DNA of 64,000 bases from Cellulosimicrobium arenosum (lineage in GTDB: Bacteria; Actinomycetota; Actinomycetes; Actinomycetales; Cellulomonadaceae): positions 110,911 to 174,910 of the forward strand of contig NZ_JACYHB010000008.1 in NCBI RefSeq assembly GCF_014837295.1. Reading direction: 5' to 3'. The notes under the pieces were generated by a model. That model worked only from the letters and a program-made list of their open reading frames with translations. It was not told where the DNA came from and ran no database searches. The position numbers were made by a program, and so were the translations under genes. Positions 32,805-41,029 of the stretch are shown here, piece after piece; position 1 is the first letter of the stretch, and each line of letters opens with the position of its first letter.

Positions 32805-35507
32805 ATGAGATCCCTTCCCACTGCTCTGACCGCCACACTGCTCGGGACTGCGCTCGTCGCCGTCGGGCTTCCTGCGACCGCTGCCCCACCGGGCTCCGCG
32901 GGTACCGGGACCGCTGCTGCGCCGTCGGGCTCCGACCTCTCCCAGGAGGTCAACCCGTTCGTCGGGACCGAGGACGAGGGCAACGCCTACCCGGGCGCGA
33001 CGGTGCCGTTCGGCATGGTGCAGCTCAGCCCGGACAACACGAACACGTACGGCTCGACGTCGTACAGCAACGACGCGGGCCGCGTGTGGGGCTTCAGCCA
33101 CCGGCACGTGAACAGCGCGGGCTGCCCGGCCGCCGGTGAGCTCCTGGTCACCCCGGACACGTCCGAGGCCCCGCGCACCACGCGGGACTTCATCGACATC
33201 GAGGACGGCACGGAGCACGCGTCGGCCGGGTTCTACGAGGCGACGCTCGCGAACGACGTGCACGCCGAGCTGACGGCGACCACGCGCGTCGGGCTGCACC
33301 GGTACACGTTCCCCGCGTCCACGACGTCGCACCTGTCGTTCAACGTGGGGCAGACGCTGCGTGACGCGGGCGCGAGCGACGTCACGTGGGTGGACGACCA
33401 CACGCTCGAGGGCTGGGTCGACAACGGCGGCTTCTGCGGCGGCACGCCGGACGAGCAGCGCTACTTCTTCTCGGCGACGTTCGATCGCCCGGCCGCGTCC
33501 ACCGGGACGTGGGGCGAGGACGGCGAGTACGTCGCCGGCTCCGCGCAGAGCGAGAGCGACAGCGGCGACAACGGCGCTGTCGCCGTGTTCGACACGACGC
33601 AGGACCAGGACGTCGAGGTCGCCGTGGGCGTGTCGTTCGTCGACGTGGAGGGCGCGCGCGCCAACCGCGAGGCGGAGGCCACGGACGACGACGGCACCCA
33701 GGTCGCGTTCGACACCGTCCGGGAGCAGGCGCGCGACGCGTGGAACACGGAGCTGGGCCGCGTCGAGATCGAGGCGTCGGCTGACCAGCGTCGCGTGTTC
33801 TACACGCAGCTCTACAAGACGCTGCTGTCCCCGACGATCGGCTCCGACGTCGACGGCCGCTACCGCGGCACCGACCTCGCGGTCCACGCGACGGACGGCT
33901 GGGACTACTACCAGACCTTCTCCCTGTGGGACACGTACCGCACGCAGGCGACGCTGCACGCGCTGCTCGTACCGGACCGCGCGCAGGACATCGTGCGCTC
34001 GATGTACCAGCACCGGGTCGAGGGCGGCTGGCTGCCGCGCTGGTCGCTCGGCGCGCTGGAGACCAACATCATGGCGGGCGACCCGGTGACGCCGTGGATC
34101 GCGGAGAACTTCGCGCTCGGCACCGTCCCCGACGACATCTCCGACGAGCTGTGGGACTACCTCGTCGAGAACGCCACGACCACCCCGCCCGACGACGTCG
34201 AGTCCGTCGGGCGCCAGAGCGTCGAGTTCTACGAGGAGAACGGCCACATCCCGTTCTACCCGGAGAACGAGGGCGGCCTCGGCGGGCAGTTCGAGGAGTA
34301 CCGCCACGGCGGGTCCGCGACCATGGAGTTCGCCCTCGCCGACGCGAGCGTGGGTGCCGCGGCGCAGCGCACGGGCCGCACCGAGGACGTCTCGGCGTTC
34401 CTCGCGAAGGGACGCAACTGGCAGAACCTGTGGAACCCCGACGTCGAGCTGTCGGGCGGGTTCCAGGGCATGGTCAACGCGAAGCGCCCCACGGGTGAGT
34501 TCGCGACCCTGCCCGAGCTGACCGACGTCACGCGCTCCGGCTTCCACGAGGGCGTGCCGTGGCAGTACCAGTGGATGGCACCGCAGGACGTCCCGGGTCT
34601 CGTCGACGCCATGGGCGGGGAGGACGGGTTCGTCGAGCGCCTCGACTACTACTTCGACCAGGACGCGCTCGCCGCGGAGCCGGGCGTCTCGCCCGACGCC
34701 TGGGCCGACGGCGGTAGCGCGTACTACACGACGATCCACTACAACCCGGGCAACGAGCCCACGATCGGCAACGCGTGGCTCTACGGGTTCGTGGGCCAGC
34801 CGTGGAAGACGAACGACGTCCTCGCGGCCAACCTCAACCGTTTCCCCGACTCCCCGCACGGCGGTGTCGGCAACGACGACCTCGGCACGCTCGGCGCCTG
34901 GTACGTCATGGCAGCGCTCGGCTTCCAGCCCGTCGAGCCGGGTTCCGGCATCCTGGCGCTCAACGCGCCCAAGGTGCAGTCCGCGACCGTCACGCCCGAC
35001 GGCGGCGCGCCGTTCTCGATCTCCGCGGAGGGCGCGAACGAGAAGCTCCCGAGCTACGTCGCGGGCGTCACCGTCGACGGCGCGGACCACACGGCGGCCT
35101 GGCTCGACGTGTCGGCCCTCCAGGGCGGCGGCTCGCTCGACTTCGACCTGTCGGACTCCAGCGAGGGCCTGACGTGGGGCACCGCCCCTGCCGACCGCAT
35201 CCCGAGCGTCTCGGCCGAGGACGCGGCGACGCCGTCGGTCGACGTGCAGGCCTCCACGCGCTGCCTGGCGGGGACCGCGTACGTCGCGGTGCGGGCGACG
35301 AACACCGGCGACGTGCCGGCGGACGTGACGTTGTCGACGCCGTTCGGGTCGCGGACGTTCGCGGACGTCGCGCCGGGGCGCAACGCGTACCAGTCGTTCA
35401 GCGTCCGCGCGGACGCGGTCGACGCCGGGGTCGCGACCGTGACGGCGACGCCGGCCGGTGGCGTCCCGACGACGGTGCAGGCACGGTACGACGCCCTGGG
35501 CTGCTGA
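32805..35507 (+). CDS. secreted GH92 family alpha-mannosidase with C-terminal cysteine-bracketed module
   Basis: The protein has 900 residues from ATG 32805. The signal peptide (~1-29) ends LPATAAPP. GH92 blocks: NPFVGTEDEGNAYPGATVPF, FSHRHVNSAGCPA, FSLWDTYRTQATLHAL, GGWLPRWSLGALETNIMAGD and YNPGNEPTIGNAWLYGFVGQ, then GGVGNDDLGTLGAWYVMAAL. GH92 enzymes are calcium-dependent exo-mannosidases trimming N-glycan or yeast mannan. The last ~83 residues (C820-C900) are a separate beta-rich module, RCLAGTAYVAVRATN...YDALGC, repeated in the hydrolase at 60988. It is probably for fungal or plant mannan use, by inference. Confidence 0.92.
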   Translation: MRSLPTALTATLLGTALVAVGLPATAAPPGSAGTGTAAAPSGSDLSQEVNPFVGTEDEGNAYPGATVPFGMVQLSPDNTNTYGSTSYSNDAGRVWGFSHRHVNSAGCPAAGELLVTPDTSEAPRTTRDFIDIEDGTEHASAGFYEATLANDVHAELTATTRVGLHRYTFPASTTSHLSFNVGQTLRDAGASDVTWVDDHTLEGWVDNGGFCGGTPDEQRYFFSATFDRPAASTGTWGEDGEYVAGSAQSESDSGDNGAVAVFDTTQDQDVEVAVGVSFVDVEGARANREAEATDDDGTQVAFDTVREQARDAWNTELGRVEIEASADQRRVFYTQLYKTLLSPTIGSDVDGRYRGTDLAVHATDGWDYYQTFSLWDTYRTQATLHALLVPDRAQDIVRSMYQHRVEGGWLPRWSLGALETNIMAGDPVTPWIAENFALGTVPDDISDELWDYLVENATTTPPDDVESVGRQSVEFYEENGHIPFYPENEGGLGGQFEEYRHGGSATMEFALADASVGAAAQRTGRTEDVSAFLAKGRNWQNLWNPDVELSGGFQGMVNAKRPTGEFATLPELTDVTRSGFHEGVPWQYQWMAPQDVPGLVDAMGGEDGFVERLDYYFDQDALAAEPGVSPDAWADGGSAYYTTIHYNPGNEPTIGNAWLYGFVGQPWKTNDVLAANLNRFPDSPHGGVGNDDLGTLGAWYVMAALGFQPVEPGSGILALNAPKVQSATVTPDGGAPFSISAEGANEKLPSYVAGVTVDGADHTAAWLDVSALQGGGSLDFDLSDSSEGLTWGTAPADRIPSVSAEDAATPSVDVQASTRCLAGTAYVAVRATNTGDVPADVTLSTPFGSRTFADVAPGRNAYQSFSVRADAVDAGVATVTATPAGGVPTTVQARYDALGC

Positions 35508-35526
35508 ACCGCGGGTCGAGACGCGC

Positions 35527-35573
35527 GACGAGGGCCGTCGTCGGGCAGCAGGTGCCCGACGACGGCCCTCGTC
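35527..35573. terminator. 21-bp perfect hairpin, bidirectional terminator
   Basis: 35527-35547 (GACGAGGGCCGTCGTCGGGCA) would be the left arm and 35553-35573 its exact complement, with a 5-nt loop GCAGG. It lies midway between the convergent GH92 and gamma-glutamyltransferase genes, 20 nt past the first stop. Confidence 0.85.
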
Positions 35574-35588
35574 GTCGGTCGGCCAGGC

Positions 35589-37535
35589 TCAGTTCCTGAC
35601 CGGCTTCAGCACCAGAGCTGAGCCCCCACCCCTGCGCTGCGGCTCGGCGACGGCGGTCAGCAGCCCGTCCGGGCCGATCTGCACGGCCGTCGCCGCACCG
35701 ATTTCCGCGGCGGAGGTGAACGAGTCGCCAGACGGCACGAGCGTATGTCCGTACTCCTCGAGCCCCGGCCCGTAGGCCTGGATGAACTCGGGCTCGGCGA
35801 TGACGTTCGCGGTGTTGCGCTGGGTGGCGCGCGGCGCGGCGAGCGCCTCGTCGATCGGCATGCCCCGGTCGAGGTGGTTGGTCAGCGTCTGGAGCACCGT
35901 GGTGATGATGGTCGACCCGCCGGGGGAGCCGAGCGCCAGCACGGGCTCACCGTCGCGCAGGACGAGCGTGGGTGCCATCGACGAGCGCGGTCGCTTGCCG
36001 GGCTCGATGCGGTTTGGGTCGTCCTCGTCCCACACGAGCGAGAAGTCGGTGAGCTCGTTGTTGAGCAGGAACCCGCGGCCCGGCACGACCATCCCTGAAC
36101 CACCGGTCTGCTCGATCGTCAGCGTGTACTCGACCACGTCGCCCCACCGGTCCACGACCGTGAGGTTCGTCGTGGAGATGTTCTCGGTGTCTTCGCGCTG
36201 CTCCACGGCCGTCTCGCTGCACGCGGCGTCGTACGCGTCGACGTCGCCCGCCGCGACGGGCTTGGGCGCGGCGGCGTCCGGGTCGAGCAGGCACGCGCGA
36301 GAGGCCGCGAACTCGTCGGAGAGAAGGGTCTCGAGCGGCACGTCGACGAACGCCGCGTCACCCAGGTACGCGCCGCGGTCGGCGAACGCGAGGGCGCTGG
36401 CCTCGAGGTAGTGGTGCAGGTACTCGGTGTCCGACATGCCGGCGAGGTCGAACGTCTCCAGGATGTTCAGCGCCTCGCCCACGGTGGAGCCGCCGCTCGA
36501 CGGCGGTGCCATGCCGTAGACGTCGTACCCGCGGTAGTCGGAGACGGTCGGCTCCTGCACCAGGGCCTCGTAGTCGTCGAGGTCGTCGAGCGCGAGGTAG
36601 CCGGGCGGCACGGGCAGGTCGGTGTCCCGGCTGGTTCGCGGGTCCTGCACGGCACGGACCATCTCACGGGCGAGACGCCCCTCGTAGAAGACGTCGGTGC
36701 CGAGCAGGGCGAGCAGGGTGTAGGTCTTCGCGAGGTCGACGTTGCGGAACCGGGTCCCGACGCGCGGGGCGTCGCCGCGCGGCAGGAACAGCTTGGCCGA
36801 CGCGGGGAAGGCGGCGAACCGCTCGGCGTTGTCGAGCGTCTGCTGGCGGAACGTCTCGTCGACGACGAAGCCGCGCAGGGCGAGCACGGTGGCGGGCGCC
36901 AGCGCCCTGCCCAGCGAGTAGGTCCCCCACTCGTCGAGCGCGGTCTCCCAGGTGGCCAGCGTGCCGGGCGTGCCGACGGAGACCCCGCTGGTGACGAGCT
37001 CGGGCGTGAACGGGTAGGGGGCGCCTGTCGCCGGGTCGATGAACGCGTCGCGCGGCATGTCCATCGGCGCCGTCTCGCGCCCGTCGATCGTGGAGACCTC
37101 GCCCGTCCGCGCGTCGTAGTGGAGGAAGAACCCTCCCCCGCCGATGCCGGCGCTGTACGGCTCGGTGACGCCGAGCGCCGCCGCGGTGGCCACGGCGGCG
37201 TCGACGGCGTTCCCGCCGCGACGCAGCACGTCGAGACCCACCCGGCTGGCCTCCGGGTCGACGGTGCTGACCGCACCCCCGTACCCGACGGCGGTCGGGA
37301 CCTTCTCGTCCCGCCCGCCGTGCCACCCGCCCTGCGACCCGCTGTCGGCGACGTGGCCGGCGTCGACGGTGGTCGCAGAGGCGGCGCCCACGACGACGGT
37401 CGTCGCGGCGAGCGTGACGGCGGCGACCGCTGCCATGGTTCGGACGCCGAGACGTGGCCGGCCGGGACTGCGGTGGCCGGTATTGCGGAAGTCGGAGCTG
37501 CGGGGGCCGGGACGAACGGAGCTGCGGTGGTCCAT
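35589..37535 (-). CDS. ggt: secreted gamma-glutamyltransferase
   Basis: The protein has 648 residues. A long basic N-terminus precedes the signal helix (AAVAAVTLAATTVVVGAASA). It is an Ntn-hydrolase that self-cleaves before the Thr of NISTTNLTVVD, leaving that Thr as nucleophile. Also seen: DAAVATAAALGVTEPYSAGIGG, PPSSGGSTVGEALNILE, GFLLNNELTDFS, RPRSSMAPTLVL and ALGSPGGSTIITTVLQ. It acts on glutathione and other gamma-glutamyl compounds outside the membrane. Monocistronic; shares a terminator with the GH92 gene. Confidence 0.93.
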   Translation of the reverse strand: MDHRSSVRPGPRSSDFRNTGHRSPGRPRLGVRTMAAVAAVTLAATTVVVGAASATTVDAGHVADSGSQGGWHGGRDEKVPTAVGYGGAVSTVDPEASRVGLDVLRRGGNAVDAAVATAAALGVTEPYSAGIGGGGFFLHYDARTGEVSTIDGRETAPMDMPRDAFIDPATGAPYPFTPELVTSGVSVGTPGTLATWETALDEWGTYSLGRALAPATVLALRGFVVDETFRQQTLDNAERFAAFPASAKLFLPRGDAPRVGTRFRNVDLAKTYTLLALLGTDVFYEGRLAREMVRAVQDPRTSRDTDLPVPPGYLALDDLDDYEALVQEPTVSDYRGYDVYGMAPPSSGGSTVGEALNILETFDLAGMSDTEYLHHYLEASALAFADRGAYLGDAAFVDVPLETLLSDEFAASRACLLDPDAAAPKPVAAGDVDAYDAACSETAVEQREDTENISTTNLTVVDRWGDVVEYTLTIEQTGGSGMVVPGRGFLLNNELTDFSLVWDEDDPNRIEPGKRPRSSMAPTLVLRDGEPVLALGSPGGSTIITTVLQTLTNHLDRGMPIDEALAAPRATQRNTANVIAEPEFIQAYGPGLEEYGHTLVPSGDSFTSAAEIGAATAVQIGPDGLLTAVAEPQRRGGGSALVLKPVRN

Positions 37536-37635
37536 GGTCGTCTTCCCTCGGTGAGCAGGGGTCCTCGTCTACCCACGGTCGCGCAGGGCGGCGGATCTCG
37601 CGCGCCGAGCCCCCGTCACGGGCGGTCCGCGCGAG

Positions 37636-37641
37636 TAGCCT
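37636..37641 (+). promoter_or_regulatory. -10 box of leaderless promoter, Ppx/GppA gene
   Basis: TAGCCT lies 8 nt before GTG 37650 and only 2 nt before the in-frame GTG 37644, so it favours the later start. Confidence 0.4.
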
Positions 37642-37649
37642 CGGTGGTT

Positions 37650-38606
37650 GTGACGACCACGGACCCGACAGACCGCCGGACGACGCGCCTCGGCGTCCTC
37701 GACATCGGCTCGAACACGGTGCACCTCGCCGTCATCGACGCCGCCTACACCGCCCGGCCGGTCCAGACGGCAGGCACGCGCACGGTCGTGCGGATCATGC
37801 GCTACCTGCAGGCCGACGGCTCGCTGTCGGACGAGGGCGTCGCCGCCATGCTCGCCGCCGTCGACGACGCGATGGCGCTCGCGCGGGAGTCCGAGGTCGA
37901 AGAGATGCTGCCCATGGCGACGTCGGCCCTGCGCGACGCGACGAACGGGCCGCAGGTGCTCGCCGCGATCGGCGAGCGCGTCGGGCAGACGGTGCAGGTG
38001 CTGTCCGGCGAGGAGGAGGCACGCCTGACGTTCCTGGCCGCGCGCCGCTGGCACGGGTGGGCGGCGGGCCGCCTCCTCGTCCTCGACATCGGTGGTGGGT
38101 CGCTCGAGATCGCGACGGGCGTCGACGAGGAACCCGACCTCGCGACGTCGGTCCCGCTCGGGGCGGGGCGCATGACGATGGCCTACCTCCCCGGCGACCC
38201 GCCCGACCCGGCCGATGTCGACGCGCTGCGCAAGCACGTGCGCGCGACGCTCGCACCGACCGTCGAGGCGTTCGAGCGGCTCCCGCGGCCCGACCACGTC
38301 GTCGCGACGTCGAAGACCTTCCGCTCGCTGGCCCGCCTCGCCGGCATGCAGCTGGAGGTCGTCGGGCCGGACGAGCGCTGGCGCATGCGCCGCTCTCAGC
38401 TCGCCGACTGGGTGCCGCGGCTCGCGCGCCTGACCGCCGAGGGGCGCACTGCGCTGCCGGGCATCACCCCCGAGCGCACGTTCCAGATCGTCGCGGGCGG
38501 CGTCGTCGCCGTCGAGACCATGAAGTCCCTCGGCGTCGACGAGCTCGAGATCTGCCCGTGGGCGCTGCGCGAGGGCGCGATCCTGCGCCGGCTCGACCAC
38601 ATCTGA
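37650..38606 (+). CDS. Ppx/GppA exopolyphosphatase/guanosine pentaphosphatase family protein
   Basis: The protein has 318 residues from GTG 37650 (GTG 37644 is possible). The ASKHA phosphate-binding motifs are intact: LGVLDIGSNTVHLAVID (phosphate 1) and LLVLDIGGGSLEIATG (phosphate 2), with SALRDATNG and SGEEEARLTFLAAR between. It has the two-domain short form without the C-terminal HD domain, as in the actinobacterial Ppx1 type. It degrades inorganic polyphosphate or pppGpp; which of the two cannot be told from sequence alone. Confidence 0.9.
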   Translation: MTTTDPTDRRTTRLGVLDIGSNTVHLAVIDAAYTARPVQTAGTRTVVRIMRYLQADGSLSDEGVAAMLAAVDDAMALARESEVEEMLPMATSALRDATNGPQVLAAIGERVGQTVQVLSGEEEARLTFLAARRWHGWAAGRLLVLDIGGGSLEIATGVDEEPDLATSVPLGAGRMTMAYLPGDPPDPADVDALRKHVRATLAPTVEAFERLPRPDHVVATSKTFRSLARLAGMQLEVVGPDERWRMRRSQLADWVPRLARLTAEGRTALPGITPERTFQIVAGGVVAVETMKSLGVDELEICPWALREGAILRRLDHI

Positions 38607-38647
38607 GGGGTCTGGAGGCTCGCCGTACCGCGCGCGCCGCGACCGCG

Positions 38648-39085
38648 TCATCCTCGGACGGGCGCAGCGCGTTCGGTGAGGCTGAACCAGTTCCCCGAGT
38701 CGTCGGTGAAGACCGCCTCGACGCCATACGGGCGGTGCACCGGCGGCTGGCGGAACGTCACGCCCTTCGCGCTGAGCTCGCGGTACGTCGCTTCGCAGTC
38801 GTCGGTCTCCATCACGCCGGCGCCCATCGTGCCCTTCGCGACCAGCGACCGGAGCTGTTCCGCGCTCTCGGCGTCGCGCCCCATCGAGCAGTCGGACAGG
38901 ACGATCGTCCGGCTCGGGTCGCCCTGCGGGCCGACGGTGAGCCACCGAAAGCCGGCGCCCGCCCCCTCGAACTCGGCGCCCATCGAGACGTCGTCGCGCA
39001 GCTCGAAACCGAGGACGTCCGTGTAGAACGCCTTCGCGGAGTCCTGGTCGAGCACGAACACGGTTGTGTGGGACAGGGTGAGCAT
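38648..39085 (-). CDS. VOC (glyoxalase/bleomycin-resistance-like) family protein
   Basis: The protein has 145 residues from ATG 39085, with a GGAGA site upstream. Two bab-bbb repeats: SHTTVFVLDQDSAKAFYTDVLGFELRDD and DCEATYRELSAKGVTFRQPPVHRPYGVEAVFTDDSGNWFSLTE, the last Glu being the usual metal ligand position. The substrate is unknown. The AraC regulator just upstream on the same strand forms the common AraC-VOC pair. Confidence 0.88.
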   Translation of the reverse strand: MLTLSHTTVFVLDQDSAKAFYTDVLGFELRDDVSMGAEFEGAGAGFRWLTVGPQGDPSRTIVLSDCSMGRDAESAEQLRSLVAKGTMGAGVMETDDCEATYRELSAKGVTFRQPPVHRPYGVEAVFTDDSGNWFSLTERAAPVRG

Positions 39086-39152
39086 CGCGTGTCTCCTCTC
39101 GCGGCGACGGACTCCGCCACCGGTACGGCCGCCCGGCCGTTCGCCCTCGACG

Positions 39153-39659
39153 TTACGGGCGGACTGTGTCCGAGTGCTTCTCGGATCGTGCGGTCGTGCC
39201 CGCGGGCGTTCCGGCCCCGTCGTCGCCCTCGGGGGAAGTGGTCGGTCGTGGTTGCGGCTGTCCCCAGGCGAGTGCGAAGCAGCCGGGCACGGGAGGCGGT
39301 CCACCGCGCCGCACGTGCTCGGTGCGATACGCGGTGGGCGTGACGCCGACCATCGCGGTGAACCGCGCCGAGAACGTCCCGAGGCTCGTGAAGCCGACCG
39401 CGTGGCAGACCTCCGTCACCGTCAGGTTCGCCGCCCGCAGCAGGTCCTTGGCGCGCTCGACGCGCCGGGTCGCGAGGTAGGCGATCGGGCTCGTGCCGAA
39501 CGCGCGCGAGAACTCCCGGGCGAAGTGGAAGGGCGAGTACCCGGCGACCTGCGCGACGTCCGCCAGCGTCAGCGGCTCGGTGAAGTGCGCGTCCATGTGG
39601 TCTCGCGCCCGACGCAGGTGCACGGCGACCTCGGCGGGGACGGGCGCCGTCGTGCTCAC
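39153..39659 (-). CDS. AraC family transcriptional regulator
   Basis: The GTG start at 39659 overlaps the CoA-transferase stop (GTGA), giving 168 residues. The double HTH is complete (~10-110): HFTEPLTLADVAQVAGYSPFHFAREFSRAFG and LTVTEVCHAVGFTSLGTFSARFTAMVG with the TPTAYR ending. No N-terminal sensory domain is present; the C-terminal ~50 residues are Pro/Gly/Thr-rich and probably unstructured. It is likely a regulator of the VOC gene. Confidence 0.88.
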   Translation of the reverse strand: MSTTAPVPAEVAVHLRRARDHMDAHFTEPLTLADVAQVAGYSPFHFAREFSRAFGTSPIAYLATRRVERAKDLLRAANLTVTEVCHAVGFTSLGTFSARFTAMVGVTPTAYRTEHVRRGGPPPVPGCFALAWGQPQPRPTTSPEGDDGAGTPAGTTARSEKHSDTVRP

Positions 39660-40966
39660 GACGACCAGCGCGGCGGGTCCGAACCCCACGCGTGCGCGGG
39701 CGCGGGGTAGTCATCGAGCGGCTCGTCCCCGAGCCGGTCGAGCGCGGGCCGGGCCGTGGTCAGCGCGGTCCTCCGGCCGTCGAGGTACACGCCGTGCCCG
39801 ACGACGCACCCCTCCCCGGGTGGGCGAGGTGCCCCGTGCGCGGGGTCGCGACCGGGTGCGGCGAGCAGCGCGGCGGCGGTGCGGGCGAGCACACCGTCGA
39901 CCTCGCGCCCGCAGCCGTCGGCGGCACGCTCGGCCAGCGCGTCGACGACTGCTGCCGCGACGAGGTATCCCGTCGCATGGTCGAGCGCCTGGGCGGGCAG
40001 GGCGCCCGGTGTCGCGTCGGCGACCGGACCGCTCGTGCCGTCGCGCGTCCCCTCGACGAGCGCGATCCCGCTCGCGGCCTGGACGATCGAGTCGAACCCG
40101 CGACGCTCCGCCCACGGTCCGTCGTCCCACGCGCGGACGCGGGCGTGCACCGCGCCCGGTGGCACGTGCAGCCCGAGGGACTCGATCGCGCCTGGCCGGT
40201 ATCCGGTCACCAGCACGTCCGCCCCGGCGAGCAGCTCCTGGGCGTGTGCCAGGTCGGCGGCGTCCCGCAGGTCGAGGAGCGTCGACCGTTTGCCCTGGCC
40301 AGTGTCGAGGTGCTGCCACCCGATCTCCGGGAGACCGGGGGCGTCGACGCGCAGCACGTCGGCGCCGAGCAGCGCGAGCGTACGGGTCGCGACCGGGCCG
40401 GCGATCACCCGGGTCAGGTCCAGCACCCGAACTCCGGTGAGCGGTCGAGGACCGCGCGCGAGCGGTACGGGTCGTGCGTCGTCCTCGCGCACCCGGGTGC
40501 GCACCGGCTCCGCCGAGCCCACCCCCCGGCCCGGCGTGGAACGCCACTCCTCCGCGGTGCGGACCCGCACCGCGATCGCCCCCGCCGCCGCCGCGGCGTC
40601 CTCGACGTCCTGGGCCGACCACGCGGACAGGTGGGTCGCGAGGTCGTCCCGACCCGCGTCGTCGGGCAGGTCCGTCAGGTGCAGCAGGTGCTCCCGGTGG
40701 TGCGGGTAGTTGGCGTGCGTGCGGACCCAGCCGTCCGCGACCGCGAAGAAACCGGACAGCGGTGCGAAGCCGTCGACCGGGGAGCCGTCCAGGCGCAGCA
40801 GCCGGTCGCTCGTGAACGCCGCGGCGACCCGCTCGGGGTCCGGGGCGCGGGGGCTGCGCCGCGACCTGCCCGCCCGCGCGGCCGCGCGCTGGACCGCGAC
40901 CACGGAACCGACGGCCAGGTCGAGGACGGGGAGCGTCGCGGAGAGGAAGCCCGTCAGGGGGTTCAC
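39656..40966 (-). CDS. CaiB/BaiF family III CoA-transferase
   Basis: The protein has 436 residues from GTG 40966. The family fold appears twice in part: an N-terminal degenerate copy (GFAPLSGFFAVADGWVRTHANY) and the main one RPLTGVRVLDLTRVIAGPVATRTLALLGADVLRVDAP, with LLDLRDAADLAHAQELLAGADVLVTGYRPG. The catalytic Asp of family III enzymes is expected in the region just after. The acyl substrate is unknown. It is co-transcribed with the AraC and VOC genes. Confidence 0.85.
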   Translation of the reverse strand: MNPLTGFLSATLPVLDLAVGSVVAVQRAAARAGRSRRSPRAPDPERVAAAFTSDRLLRLDGSPVDGFAPLSGFFAVADGWVRTHANYPHHREHLLHLTDLPDDAGRDDLATHLSAWSAQDVEDAAAAAGAIAVRVRTAEEWRSTPGRGVGSAEPVRTRVREDDARPVPLARGPRPLTGVRVLDLTRVIAGPVATRTLALLGADVLRVDAPGLPEIGWQHLDTGQGKRSTLLDLRDAADLAHAQELLAGADVLVTGYRPGAIESLGLHVPPGAVHARVRAWDDGPWAERRGFDSIVQAASGIALVEGTRDGTSGPVADATPGALPAQALDHATGYLVAAAVVDALAERAADGCGREVDGVLARTAAALLAAPGRDPAHGAPRPPGEGCVVGHGVYLDGRRTALTTARPALDRLGDEPLDDYPAPAHAWGSDPPRWSS

Positions 40967-40973
40967 AGCTCCG

Positions 40974-40979
40974 ACCGTA
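40974..40979 (-). promoter_or_regulatory. -10 box of leaderless promoter, CoA-transferase operon
   Basis: TACGGT on the minus strand lies 7 nt before GTG 40966, supporting GTG as start. Confidence 0.4.
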
Positions 40980-41029
40980 GGCCCGTCACGCAGCCACCAC
41001 CAGGGGAAGTGCGCCGGGCGCGCAGCAGG